A DNA stretch of 64,000 bases from Albugo candida (taxonomy: Eukaryota > Oomycota > Peronosporomycetes > Albuginales), in NCBI GenBank assembly GCA_040437565.1, contig JBDOQK010000014.1:310001-374000 (forward strand). Reading direction: 5' to 3'. Position numbers and translations under genes: made by a program. Numbering within the stretch: position 1 is the stretch's first letter; each line of letters opens with the position of its first letter. Positions 1-12,295 of this stretch are shown here, in pieces. The notes beneath the pieces were generated by a model, which was not told the DNA's origin, did no database searches, and was given only the letters and a program-made list of their open reading frames with translations.

Positions 1-1967
1 CTCATGAGGATACCAACATTAGAAAGAATCCAATCACAACTGCTACGAGAGCACGAACGATCTGAACCAGAAGGATTCAAGGAACAAGATGGTTACCAGA
101 AACTAAGGAGGCAAAGATTCAGCTCGTGATATTGTTTCAGTGCTTATTGTGGCGGGATCAGAAGACCTACACTCAAGCAATCAAGCCAGTAAAGCATGTC
201 GAATGGAAGGAGACTGCAGACGCAGAACCAGCCTCACTGGAGGAAAACGGAACATGAACGATTGTACCAAGAACCGAAGATATCGAAGCCTTACATACCA
301 AGTGGGTATTCAAGCGGAAAACCAAAGCATACGAGAATTTGGAAAGGTTTAAGGCTAGAATGGTTGCCTACGGGAACGAACAGGTATTCGGAGTCAGGTA
401 CGATATGACATTTGCAGCAATCGTGGATTTAGGGGCAGCAAAGCTCATAATAGCTTTAGCGAGGATCTGGGGAATGCCAGCGAGGCATGGTGACGAACCT
501 ATGCGTACGTGAAGGCAGCGAAAGGAGAGGACTTGGACCTGTATTGAACGTGTCTCAAGGAATGGAAATTTCGATTTCGATGATGGATGAACTCTAAGTT
601 ACGAGTCGTGATCAAATGGTACTGCGCTTACAGTAGAGTCTATATGGGTTGAAGCAAGAAGGACGACTATGGAGTCACCTTTTGCATGAAAAGCTGATAA
701 ATACAGGTTTTAAGCAAAGTCTCGTAGACTGATGTTTATATTACGACCAAGACACAAATGGTATTACGGTTTTGGGGGTATATGTCGATGATATACTGAT
801 AACGGGGGCAAGTATTTCGAGAATCGAGTCGATATTTGATAGTCTCTCAAGTCTTTCAATCAAGAATCTCGGACCCGTCAGCAGGTTCCTGCGAATGTGA
901 GTTCAGTAAAGCGAAGAAGATGGATACTCTTTGGATCAGGAACCGTCCATATGTGAATTGAAAACAAAAATGGGTCTATATGAAGCGCATCCAGTCCTCA
1001 CGCCTATCGGTCAAGACTACAGCGATAGCACAGCATCAAATTCGGACTGCTTGAAGATGCGTTCAGTCAAGAAGCCAACGATCAAGAAATTTCCAGTCTT
1101 TGGCGGGAAGCCTTTTATGGTTTGCGCGTTGCATTCGTCCAGACATCAGTTTCGCTATACACAACCGGACGAGACATACTCATGCACCAACGACAGCCGA
1201 TTGGGCGTTAGGTGTCAGAGTGGTAAAGTATCTCAAGGTTACGAAAAGTCTAAAGCTCTATTTGGTTGGTGAAGTTTGCACCAATCCGAGATAAGTCATT
1301 CTAGGAGCGTTTTCAGATGCTGATCATGCAGCGGATGATGAAATGAGAAAAAGCGTATCTGGTATAGCATTCATTTTGAATGGAATGGCGATCATCTGGT
1401 CATGCAAATAGTAGCACTCAGTGGCATTATCGACGATGGAAGCGGAGTTCGGAGCAGCATCGAAGGCATCGCAGGAATTATTTGGAGCAAGGGAATTATT
1501 CCGAGTTGAACGTCAAAGTGAAGGAGGCAATGATCTTGTGGATGAATAACCAGGCGGCTATCAGTCAGTTTCTCTACGAAGCTACTTCAATCAAGGCTAA
1601 GCATATCGACGTCTGACTTAAGTTCGTCAGAGCTAACGTGGTCAACCAAATTATCGCACCAAGGTACGTGCATACATCGAAAATGTTGGCCGACTTGCAG
1701 ACAAAGGCGTTTCCGACACCAAGATTTCTTTAGCCAAGAGAGTTATGGCAGGTAAGGGATCGAACGATGAAAGTTGAAGATGACAAACTTCCAAGTGCGA
1801 CCAGAAAGGAAGGAGTATTGAAAGGACTCTGGAATGTGCTTAAGGTATCATCTAGTCGCACTTGGTACTTCGTCTAAACGATTGGTTAGGATTTTAATTC
1901 TCTAAAAATAAAACCTCAGTTTCCACAATTTTTTTCCAACGCAACCGTGTTCGCTCACCTACCAACA
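1..1967 (+). mobile_element. Ty1/copia remnant, family copia-1, 3' part with LTR
   Basis: The element enters from the left edge of the window. Recognisable in order are the region before reverse transcriptase (about 150-350), reverse transcriptase with the YVDD box near 784, and RNase H up to about 1740, followed by a purine-rich tract and one LTR. The order RT then RNase H at the 3' end, with integrase expected upstream, is that of Ty1/copia. The same family recurs at 34688-39113 (+) and 40085-44105 (-). The coding part is an old, broken copy with many breaks. Gag, protease and integrase would lie outside the window. Confidence 0.85.
1816..1967 (+). repeat. copia-1 3' LTR
   Basis: It follows the polypurine stretch at about 1803-1815 and ends in CCAACA at 1967. 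The block CTAGTCGCACTTGG and the block GATTGGTTAGGATT recur in the LTRs at 38967-39113 and 43969-44105, and more weakly at 34688-34831. Length is about 150 bp. The left end is approximate. Confidence 0.7.
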
Positions 1968-2722
1968 GTGAAGAATTATATGTCTCTCTACGACCTTTCA
2001 CTGCCTACGACTCTTCACGAGATGGTGATCTTCCACCAGTGGAGATCTTCAACTTACCGTTGCTGTAAATTCAGTAGATCCGGCTGGCTAAAAATATCAA
2101 ATATGATGTACCAAAATGATGTAATATGATTGGCTAAAAAATGGATGGGGTGAGTTTAGGAAAAAGCGTGGGTGAGGTTAGGAATTCCCTTTGCGGAGGA
2201 TGAATAATGATTCCCTTTATACAATCATGCATACAAATAGAACAGGTACTATCAGCCTGTCATTTACCCTCCAAGAGTGGAGAATTAAGTAACCGCATGG
2301 CAGGTTTTAGGATCGGATAATGCAAGGATTGCCACATGTTTGAAAAGGCCTCCAAACGACACTTGCTGGAATAGGTCGTGCTCGCAAAAGTAGTGTTAGG
2401 TCAATATGCGGAAGAGAATTCTATACAAGATTAACGATCTGCCGGATAGCGAGCACAAAAAAAAGCCACATCGCTGAGCGTTTGTGGCTGGAGGTGTGCT
2501 CATAATGATACAAAAAAAGTATCGGGAGCATGTGTGCCGTAACGAATACAGAAAACGGCATGGTGGAGGAAGGTGTAGAAAGGAAAGAAAAGCACAAGAG
2601 AAACAGAATTACTTGTTTGATTTTGAGCTTTCTGGCATCCAAAGAGGTCAATCAAGAGTCGCGGGACTGAATCTGTGGCAAATGTGATATAGTGAAATGG
2701 GCAGCAATTATCATTTTCGCTT
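1968..2722. other. no gene recognised
   Basis: This stretch lies between the copia-1 LTR and the satellite. The few open frames are short (under 80 codons), start at non-ATG codons and resemble nothing I know. It could be old transposon flank or intergenic DNA. The satellite begins inside the same AT-leaning context at 2723. Confidence 0.5.
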
Positions 2723-3627
2723 AAGTGCATCGGTAAAGTGCAAAGGTCGTGTCTATCTCTAATGGCATTATTGTTTCGCCATTGCCACCGACCATAAATG
2801 GGTGCTTTGCCACTTGACTTGATAAAAGTTGTGCTTGGGGATCGATAAGTGCATCGGTAAAGTGCAAAGGTCGTGTCTATCTCTAATGGCATTATTGTTT
2901 CGCCATTGCCACCGACCATAAATGGGTGCTTTGCCACTTGACTTGATAAAAGTTGTGCTTGGGGATCGATAAGTGCATCGGTAAAGTGCAAAGGTCGTGT
3001 CTATCTCTAATGGCATTATTGTTTCGCCATTGCCACCGACCATAAATGGGTGCTTTGCCACTTGACTTGATAAAAGTTGTGCTTGGGGATCGATAAGTGC
3101 ATCGGTAAAGTGCAAAGGTCGTGTCTATCTCTAATGGCATTATTGTTTCGCCATTGCCACCGACCATAAATGGGTGCTTTGCCACTTGACTTGATAAAAG
3201 TTGTGCTTGGGGATCGATAAGTGCATCGGTAAAGTGCAAAGGTCGTGTCTATCTCTAATGGCATTATTGTTTCGCCATTGCCACCGACCATAAATGGGTG
3301 CTTTGCCACTTGACTTGATAAAAGTTGTGCTTGGGGATCGATAAGTGCATCGGTAAAGTGCAAAGGTCGTGTCTATCTCTAATGGCATTATTGTTTCGCC
3401 ATTGCCACCGACCATAAATGGGTGCTTTGCCACTTGACTTGATAAAAGTTGTGCTTGGGGATCNNNNNNNNNNNNNNNNNNNNNNNNNNNNNNNNNNNNN
3501 NNNNNNNNNNNNNNNNNNNNNNNNNNNNNNNNNNNNNNNNNNNNNNNNNNNNNNNNNNNNNNNCATTGCCACCGACCATAAATGGGTGCTTTGCCACTTG
3601 ACTTGATAAAAGTTGTGCTTGGGGATC
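2723..3627. repeat. 124-bp tandem satellite, about six copies, interrupted by a gap
   Basis: Successive units start with AAGTGCATCGGTAAAGTGC at 2723, 2847, 2971, 3095, 3219 and 3343, exactly 124 bp apart, and look identical by eye. The run enters a gap at 3464. The 64 bases after the gap (3564-3627) repeat the 64 before it (3400-3463), so the last fragment may be an overlap rather than a seventh unit. The unit length is not a multiple of three, and the long frames across it are overlapping shadows, so it is not protein coding. Identity of the units means recent amplification or an assembly effect; true copy number is unknown. Confidence 0.95.
3464..3563. other. assembly gap inside the satellite
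   Basis: One hundred N. Flanks 3400-3463 and 3564-3627 are identical (64 bp), as expected if two contigs that overlap were laid end to end. Confidence 0.95.
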
Positions 3628-3838
3628 GACACGTACCATTTTATCCAATACATCGATTGCAGCGTTGGGTATTACATGCGTCATTTTCCGCTTTTGTAAA
3701 AGAGCTTGAACGTTATAATATGAATGCGATACTTCGAATCGGTGCTTCGAGCTACTTGCACTGGACGTGAGCTAGTGAGCATCATACCCAGCGACCAAAG
3801 AAACTTCGCTCTGGTTGGACCATAATAACGCCCTAACA

Positions 3839-4720
3839 TCATTCATATAGCACATAAGAAGCATTCTCGACAGTTTTCGAGCGTGATGATTGAGCAGGCG
3901 AGTCCAGTCCAAAATTGCACAATTTTGCATACGAAATCGTCGATTTATGACATGTTATTCTGGGATTAATCGCAATGTACGTATCGATACTGATCCAAAT
4001 AACGGACGCCATCAAGGATTCGCGAAAATATCGAGCTGCATCCATCGTGTCTAGTCTTCCTTCTCCGCTTAACTGAATGACATCGACAAGCTCACGCCGG
4101 TCACGGAAATTTCAATCGATGTAGAGGCACCGATAATGATCGATCTCGTCCAACCTAAGGGTAATATTCCGCTGCCTATGTCCATTGAAAATTTTGAGAG
4201 CTCGGGATATTCCAACTTCAATTACGACATCTTTAGAAACGTGAGGACATGTCATGAGCGCCACTTAAGCTGTAGGTGACGTCAGCTGCACCCGTTTGAC
4301 TGCTTTAAAGCTTTGTAAGATGTGCACAAGCGCACTGAACCGTCCCCTAAGAAAGCATGAGTGAGGTTTCGCTGGATCAAGTACCTTAAGACGATTGCGT
4401 GACCCTGTAAGTGATATGGACACTGAAGAGTGGTACGAAGACAGTTTATATGTTTGCGTGTAGTTGCCGATTGCACTGCAATTAGCACACTGTTGTCAAA
4501 TACGTTATCAAGCCTTTACTCATGCGACACGTACATTCATAAAAAAAGCGAACACAATTAATATTTCCTATCTTGAAATCGTTTTTTACGTTTCGCATTA
4601 AAGGTGCGATTGCGTCTATCGCCACCGATGCCTTTCTGACTACGTATGGTACCGCTACTTGGTTGTGATCCAATAACAGAGCGAGGGATAGTAGAGAAGC
4701 GCCAAAAGAACACTTCTTTG
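3839..4720 (-). CDS. candidate spliced host gene, function unknown
   Basis: I do not recognise the protein. On the minus strand an open exon runs from 4720 (after an AATACAG acceptor) to 4535; a 59-nt interval 4534-4476 has a GTACGT donor and TTGCAG acceptor, and joining across it keeps the frame open into 4475-4341. A weaker second intron (4340-4264, GTTCAG donor) would lead into 4263-4115, where a TGA follows at 4112-4114. The same frame then stays open to 3839, so either the gene ends at 4112 or a further intron or decay is present. The peptide is rich in short helical-looking stretches with repeated leucines and alanines, compatible with an ARM/HEAT-like fold, but that is a guess. No start codon was found. 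It could also be a decaying pseudogene. Confidence 0.35.
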
Positions 4721-5640
4721 CTGTATTATTAAGTTCCAAAAAATTACCAATAAAAACAAAATTTATATTCTAAATAAAATTTATATGGAATAGTAGTTTG
4801 AACACGCAGATGGTCAGAGGAAGCTGTCTCAATTTCTCAAGTTTATTTTAAGGTAACCGCTTCGATTTGATTTGATCCCTGCGGCACAATCCTCGTAATA
4901 TCGGCATCTATATACCATGTCTTCTTGTTTATGAGAAAAGGTAAATGTAGGAGCTCTATATTTAGAAGTTAATATAGGGAGCGCATATAAGCACTTCCCC
5001 ATTCAGGAGCCAATAAAATCATTTCCATCAATCACGTAATTATCATGATATGTGTGTCATACTTTGTTGCGTCTGTGCTATCGTTTTGAATGCAAGGACC
5101 CAGCTCAGCCTGCTAGCTTTTTAGTTGAAGTCAAAAGTCGATATCCTACCCACACACAGCAAAATATAATCGCGCTGCCTATCTCTGCTTATTCTCATTC
5201 GTTTATCGAATGCTCATCATGTTGCTATAAGGAAGGCTTTTGAATAATAGCATCGATGTACAATTCTTTACTTCATCATTGTAAGCCTTCGGGTAGCGAT
5301 GCGTTGTTACTTATGCCAGTTTCAGTAATATGGAATGACGTAGCCATGGTATCCTCTTCTTACTATTTGATTGCTGTGAAATGGCGCTCCATTTATCTGT
5401 AAATTGATCAAATTCTATTGCCCTTGGATCAAGGAGGACATGGAAAGAATAATAGTGTATTGCTACGTTATGATTTTAATCTACTCAACTTCAAAAATAC
5501 TCCTCGAGATTTCCATCTCTTTTAGCGGATAGCTCTTGCTTCTCGTCCATGAAGTCACCATGGACTGACTACTCGCTGATATGCTCCAATTTTTCTGTGT
5601 CTATTGTTTGTACGTGTCTGTGATAAATGATTGCTGATTG
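4721..5640. other. no gene recognised
   Basis: AT-rich stretch with only short frames; the longest on the plus strand (5052-5243) has no recognisable motif. Poly-T/A runs near 4740-4790 could be the upstream part of the minus-strand candidate gene or its intron. Nothing else supported. Confidence 0.5.
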
Positions 5641-5699
5641 TCACGTGATTGGGTAGAGTCGATACGGAATGATTTTATTGGCTCTTGAATTGGGGGGAG

Positions 5700-5950
5700 G
5701 GGTGAGAATAGTTAAAGGGGTGTGTGATTATATGCGCTCCCTCAATATATATTCGCGAATCTTTCCAAACCCCGACTGCTTGATTGAATATGCTTGCCGA
5801 TAGGTAGAAAAGACCGCACGCATCAAACTAATACATGAAATTTATAGTGTCCGTGAGCACAAACTTCAACGACATTTGATTTCCACCACTCCTACACCGT
5901 ACGTATATTCGGCTCTGATGTTTTTTCAAGTGCACGTTCCGGCCATGACA
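5700..5950 (-). repeat. copia-2 3' LTR (approximate)
   Basis: The block CCCCGACTGCTTG (near 5776) and the block GCACAAACTTCAACG (near 5857) match the LTR at 10120-10690, in the same order and orientation, with differences and a small insertion. Exact ends not resolved. Confidence 0.6.
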
Positions 5951-8900
5951 TGACTTACTAATTTTGGTGTAAACCGACAAGAGTTTTGAACTCCTCCGAT
6001 CTTGGTGCATGAAGCGCCTTCGCCATCATCTTAGCTGGCATGCGAGAACCTTCACAATATTCGGTCTTGGGAATCCCACGTTTGGCGTACGAGCCACAAA
6101 CTTTATTCTCACGTCAATGTGTTTTGCTTTTGATGAAGATTCACCGGCAAGTTGCCAGAGTGCTGCATGGTTATCGACCTCGAATGACATCGGAATCACA
6201 CAATCTCATCATCTCTCTCAGCAGTTCTCTTATGCCAATCATCTTCGCAACTACGACCGACGTAACCATAAACAATACGACTAAAATATCCGCCACTTCA
6301 ATATACCATCTCGTAATGGGTCTACGGTCCGCCTTGTCCGCACCGAAGTCTGCATCACTATAACCCACCAATTTGAGTGTGTATTAAGTTCGTCACGTCG
6401 TTTCATTGGTAAACGAACGTTCTTTGACTTTTGTAGTTTCCTGTCTATTTTCAGACAAGATTGCGATCACCTTCAGTCGGAAAATGCATACGTCTTGTCG
6501 CACGATGTAACTCGAACGAACTATCGTGGAGGGTGCATCGCGATATTCATGGCACCTTTCCCTCCAAGGATTCAAATGCGCGCACGGAGATTATGTGTGG
6601 TACAAATCGGGAGCATGACATCGCTTTCAACAACGTCATTGGTGGTATCATCAACCGGAATCCCCGTTCCTTGGGATTTTCCAGACCCAGTACTTTGAGC
6701 ATATCCACAGTCTTCACTTCTTGATCAGCATCGTAAACCACTTCATCATCGTAATTAATTCGCATTCGGAGAAATTTATGCGCAGTACCCAAATTTTTAC
6801 AGAAAAATGCTTCAAATCACTAAGAAACATGTCGATCTGCAAAGGTTCAGCAGCCGTTATCAGAACTATACTGCTTCCAGTAAACACACATGTCTGTAAC
6901 ACAGTGTGTAAATCTTAGGAATACAAGTTTCTTATGCAGCAATTCTGACCAAAGTATTCCTTCTTGTTTCAACCGTACAGCGCTTTCTTTGAATTTAACG
7001 GCGGTTCGTTCTTCCTTTTGACTTTCCATGACTCAAGTGTATCGGGGGCCACGTCTATTCTTCGCAGGATTCTTAGAAAAATGTTGAGCTCCGTTTCCTT
7101 GTCAGCTTTGACATATGCGATGGACATATCGCCATACTGTGCCGGGATCCGCCATGTTCTCGCTAAAGCCAATATTGTAATTTTACACTTGACATCTCCA
7201 TCACAACTTCGAAGGTAACGTTATAGTCACGACCAAAAACGTACTCATTTCTACACGCGCCAAACGAGCTTGGTATCGCTCCAAATTTCCATCTGCGTCA
7301 TGTTTCGTCTTATACACCTATGTAGACAATTTGCATCAATTGGTGGCACCAGCATTTTTTACAATTGGTCGCTCTCCAAAGCTCGAAACTCTCTTGCATC
7401 GCCGATTCTCATTTAGACTTGTCCACGCTCTGAAGTACCTCGCGGTAAGTTGACGAGCCCGTATCTTTTCATACTTTTCACCACTCTAGGGCGAACCTTT
7501 AACGCCATAGATACGTCTCGTCTTCCAGCTGAGTCCTTCTGTATCGATCTTGTCACTAGACGCTCCATTGCCCATACTGGCTTGGTTAAGCAACTGCGAC
7601 TCATCGACATGTTTCCATTTATTTCATCCCACACACTTTCTTCGCATTCGCGTCTTTGTAACCGTTGATTTTTGAAGCAACACTAAGTCGTTCTCTTTAT
7701 CGAGAGTCTCGATTTATCGTATATGCTGATTTGTGATTACGGTGTGCTACTTGAGTAAAAAGACTTAATAGCCTCTAGTGCCATCACGAATCCCAAGGAT
7801 AATACCGCGTTGTGCGCGATTCGCTAAATTCTTCTTCTCCGGATCCCTATACAACGAACATGAAGAGCCAAAAACCACAACTCATTCCGTTATGGCGACG
7901 CATGGGTAAGCATCTGGATTGGAGATTAGTTGCCGGTATAAGCGTTCGTAGGTGAACGATTCAGCATGTATGCTGCGTATGAACCGCTTCCAACCAAAAC
8001 TTAAGTGGAAATGCAGAATAAAGCGACACTAGTGTATCCACCACCCGAGTCTGTATGCAAGACGCAAACTCGACAATCGGAACGATTTTTGGAATAAAAC
8101 AAAGAATCCTAAAATGATTTGGCCGCTTTATCCTTGGTGTGGGCGAGAAATGTTTTTACGTTATCACTTTTGTGAACCATAACCATGCAGCGATTTTTTA
8201 GCCTTTCCCTTGGGGTCATGGGGCCTTTGTGATCCGAGGAAATAACCTCATCAGCCCGCTTAATAGGATATCTCGCTCCAGTATCTTGAGTGGATTGTCG
8301 ATTTTTGTTTTGCTTGCCTTGTGCGCATGTCAAGCAACTGACACGAGTTCGATCGGTCAGTATGATATCCGAAGCTGTAGTTTGAGTCAATAGTCAATCT
8401 CTCCATGGCACCATAATCAAGCTGGCCGAAGCGCCGATGAAAATCATATATTGTACCCCGTCATGGTACGTGGGGAGTATCTTCGGTTGCTTCGTGATTG
8501 TCCGCAAGTGCCTCCAAAATTACGTCTCGAGATGGCTGCAGTGCACGTAGTTGACGATTAGCAAGTTTCTAGTTGAGGTCCACGTCGAAGACCACACCTT
8601 TTCCATGACACGTTTCGAGTACACGCTGTGCAACACGTCGATCGAGAACGTACCCTTTGGCGTTCGATACTCCATACGATATCAAATTGTGAGCAATTTC
8701 GACCGCAATATAATTTTCAGAACTTTTCATATTCTGGAGCTTGCCATCCGCAGAGACCCCCAGTGTTATGTTGACCACTTTGCTTATCGTCATCTTGTCT
8801 CCGTTGGGCTGAATGCGCACACCTTTGACGTCTTCGACATATTCTAACCACGACTCGTTGCGGCATGAGTGACGACTTGATTCACTGTCCAATATCCAGC

Positions 8901-9953
8901 AATCATTTCCGCCAACGCCTTGTGCTGAGATCGCCAGCGTAAAGTTAGAGACACGTTTTGAGGCTTGGAAGCTTCGATTAGAATACATCGCTCTCAAACA
9001 TACAGTATCACCACATTCGTGACAACTTCTAGTCTATCATAATCTCGGCTCTCGGGTGACATTCGCCACATCTCTCTCGACAGTTGCTTCTTCGTTACAT
9101 ATTCCCAAGCTTGGGCAAAATGCGCCAGTTCCTCAACTTGCTGCAAATACTTCATTCGGTGGGCATCAACCTTTTCCATCAGTACGACCCTTGTGTCTTC
9201 TGACGCGTATTGCACGATGTTGTTGAGGACCAGGTATACTACTGCACCTTCTGGCACTTCCATCCCATCCACCAGGGGGAAAAAGTGTTCATTTTTCTTC
9301 GGATCCTGAGGCCGCGTAAGCAATTGCATTGACCGAGCCGGATTGATATGGGTTTTGAAAGCCTCAAGCATTTTTCCATCCCATGAGGGAGAGTCGGCAT
9401 TTGATTCCACAAATTTTCCAGTTGTTTATGGTAGCATCGTTCAGCCACGCCCTTGGAGATAAGCCCCAAGAAGGTCTACTTCAAAGCCTTCCAGCCAAAG
9501 AAAGCCACACGTTGACTGGGCAAAGCTCACTTGTCTTTCAAACGACTTCGCCATTCCAAAACCTCAGAGCCGATTCTTTTTTAACAATTCAGCTTCATCA
9601 AGCATAAGATTCCCAAGCTTTTCTGCCTTGCATCAGGGTACTGCACAACCCTTTTGTTGTAACGGTCTTTGAGCATCATTAACATGTTGATGGTACATTT
9701 GTGGACCGACCTGGGAATCGTTCAGAGCTTCGGCCTAAAACTGCTGCAATGGTGACTGCGGTAAATGATGGCCAGGTTGTCGCTGTCCATAATACCTCGG
9801 AGGCTCCCCTGACCGTTCCACATTTACCGGTGCAGTCGACCCACCCAACGTAGCTATATGCAATTGTGGTCGACGCCCAGTCCCGACGCAACAATCATCA
9901 CAGTATTTTTCACCCGGTCACCTCCACCTCCAGAAATCTGTCCTTGAATTTTG

Positions 9954-10599
9954 TTCTAGGATTCTTTCAAGCCATCCGATCGTGCCATCGATGCCCGCAG
10001 CAACATACTTGATCTTCTCTTCACATTCCTTTACCACACCAATTCTTTCGCACCTCCACACAGAACTTGAGCCCGAACGGCATTGATCGCGATCGATCGA
10101 ACTTGTTGGGCTCATAACCTGTTGTTTTTGAGAAAAGTTACGAGTAGAAATTTTATATAGTGAAGTTAATACATATCCGTGAATCTTCTCAAGCCCTGAC
10201 TGCTTGTCGATAGTTAGAAAAGACTGNNNNNNNNNNNNNNNNNNNNNNNNNNNNNNNNNNNNNNNNNNNNNNNNNNNNNNNNNNNNNNNNNNNNNNNNNN
10301 NNNNNNNNNNNNNNNNNNNNNNNNNNTTCTAGGATTCTTTCAAGCCATCCGATCGTGCCATCGATGCCCGCAGCAACATACTTGATCTTCTCTTCACATT
10401 CCTTTACCACACCAATTCTTTCGCACCTCCACACAGAACTTGAGCCCGAACGGCATTGATCGCGATCGATCGAACTTGTTGGGCTCATAACCTGTTGTTT
10501 TTGAGAAAAGTTACGAGTAGAAATTTTATATAGTGAAGTTAATACATATCCGTGAATCTTCTCAAGCCCTGACTGCTTGTCGATAGTTAGAAAAGACTG
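9954..10599. repeat. 273-bp exact duplication flanking a gap (assembly overlap)
   Basis: 9954-10226 and 10327-10599 are identical as far as I can read, separated only by 100 N (10227-10326). The sequence is copia-2 gag start plus LTR. Read as an overlap of two contig ends; the genome probably has this once. Confidence 0.9.
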
Positions 10600-10690
10600 C
10601 ACGCATTGAAAATCTCCTCCAGTGTTTGTGTGTACAAACTTCAACGTCATTGATTCCAATATGTCTTCCAGCGAACCTCTGCATTTTAAG
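10120..10690 (-). repeat. copia-2 5' LTR (split by gap duplication)
   Basis: The inner end is TGTTG at 10120, next to the primer-binding-like site. Removing the artificial duplication, the LTR is 10120-10226 joined to 10600 onward. Similarity to the 3' LTR near 5776-5880 places the outer part up to about 10690; the outer end is not fixed. Confidence 0.55.
10227..10326. other. assembly gap
   Basis: One hundred N inside the copia-2 5' LTR, flanked by the 273-bp identical copies. Confidence 0.95.
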
Positions 10691-10755
10691 ATCAATTTAA
10701 TTTTTCGATGGACAGTCATCCCGTGCGATAGATTCCACTGGATCGTTAAGCTCAT

Positions 10756-10900
10756 CGGTCAAGAGTTTACTGCGTAAGTGTGCACAGATGGTCGTCCATC
10801 CATGCTACAATCTGTCGCAGTTGAATGCTTCGATAAAATATTCTTGCATCAGTCGGAATTGGCACAAAAAATAGGACAGGAAAGCAGATTGCAGTTGACA
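10756..10900. other. short unassigned flank between copia-2 and LINE
   Basis: About 145 bp with no recognisable coding or repeat match. It could be the original flank of the LINE insertion, but no target-site duplication with the other LINE end was found. Confidence 0.4.
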
Positions 10901-12099
10901 GTTGAAGGTGTCTATATAACTAGAGTCGGACTAAGTGACTTTTTTAGTTGCCTCGGATATCTTAGAAATCGAATAACCATACAAAAAACGTTTCCTGTAA
11001 AAACCTGTGCGAAATGATAATATGCTTCTTCTTTGATATTCCTGAACTGCGGTAGCCTGAAGGCCACGGAGAATACGAGACTGGGTCCAGCGCGTTAAAA
11101 CTGTAAATCTGTTTAAAAGTACCCTGTTTTGCACATTGGTGTCAACATACTAGCTGAAGAGAGCCATCCAACTAGGACTAGGATCGGGTTTGCACTTGCA
11201 GTTCTACATGCCGATGCCGTACCCGCGGCAATGGTCTTCGACTTCGAAAGAACAACCGAATGATACCTGCACTTTTAGCTGACGCAACACCTTGAAACCA
11301 GACTACATCAATCTTGATCGTAACATTGCTCCGAAAGTACCGAATGTGCACACAAAGCGTGGTGTAGATTTCGTAAGGTGCTGGATCTGTCGGAGTTACT
11401 GATCGCTGGTCAAACAGAATACAATTCCGATCGGTCCAGACGGTTACCGCTTGCAATGCAAGACATAAACCTGATTTAATTTGCTTATACTCCTTTCAAT
11501 CCTACCGTAATGCTGACACAATTTTACACGCAATATGCGTCCAAAGTGGTCGGGATGAGAAGAACTGGTCGCAACTAGAAATTAGCTCCCTCCATAATTG
11601 TGTTGTGATCGTACTCAAGAAAGTGATGTCGATCGGATTCCTCTACGGCACACGAATGCTGCGTGCACAATGTAATGTCGGGGTGAATATCCTTCGAGAT
11701 CATAAACGAGGTCGAATGGGCAACATCCAAAATACCCGACGAAACTGCAGATTTCATTATCGGTAAAACACGTTTACGAACACGTTTACGAAGATGCAGA
11801 GATGTAGCCATGAATGTTTCAACTTGTTCTGAATCCATTGCGTCGGATCGCTCCCGCGATGGCCCACGTGTTGACATCGGATGATCTAAGTTGGTTCGGG
11901 AGGTTTCCAGGCGATTCTTAAGAGTTGACAGCGCTGAATTAGATGGGAAATATTGCGTCGTTTCCTTCGTGTGTACTCCCATATGAAATGATCCGCTCCT
12001 TCTTTCTGGTTAAATCCAAGTGATGAGACTAAACGTCAAGTGGATACACTGTAGTGTGTGAGTGACTTCAGTGTAAAGTCGACTCAATGAAATTTATTC

Positions 12100-12295
12100 A
12101 GCCAGATTCGATATGTTCAGCTCTTCGTCGTTGTGATTAAGTTGTAGNNNNNNNNNNNNNNNNNNNNNNNNNNNNNNNNNNNNNNNNNNNNNNNNNNNNN
12201 NNNNNNNNNNNNNNNNNNNNNNNNNNNNNNNNNNNNNNNNNNNNNNNAGCCAGATTCGATATGTTCAGCTCTTCGTCGTTGTGATTAAGTTGTAG
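12100..12295. repeat. 48-bp duplication flanking a gap (assembly overlap)
   Basis: 12100-12147 and 12248-12295 are identical, separated by 100 N (12148-12247), inside LINE-M. Taken as contig overlap. Confidence 0.9.
12148..12247. other. assembly gap
   Basis: One hundred N inside LINE-M. Confidence 0.95.

Larger units (their letters stand above)
5700..10755 (-). mobile_element. Ty1/copia element, family copia-2
   Basis: Reading from high to low coordinates: LTR, primer-binding-like GGTTATGAGCCC just inside 10119, gag-like region to about 9000, a retropepsin box (CWILDS) near 8910, GAG-pre-integrase/integrase about 8390-7900, reverse transcriptase about 7250-6600, RNase H about 6370-5960 (YSDADFGAD), then the other LTR. 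A sister copy is at 58441-60150 and a lone LTR piece at about 21905-22025. The element is old: the two LTRs differ visibly and the coding part has many breaks. The 5' LTR and start of gag are repeated artificially around the gap at 10227. Confidence 0.8.

Noticed and set aside
2723-3627. Possible CRISPR-like array
   Set aside because: Whole 124-bp units are identical with no unique spacers, and the window is eukaryotic. It is a tandem satellite.
2500-3684. Series of overlapping ~115-codon frames on the minus strand
   Set aside because: They repeat the 124-bp satellite in shifting register; 124 is not divisible by three and the frames run into N. Not genes.
8551-8847. Plus-strand 98-codon frame
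   Set aside because: Antisense shadow of the copia-2 protease region.
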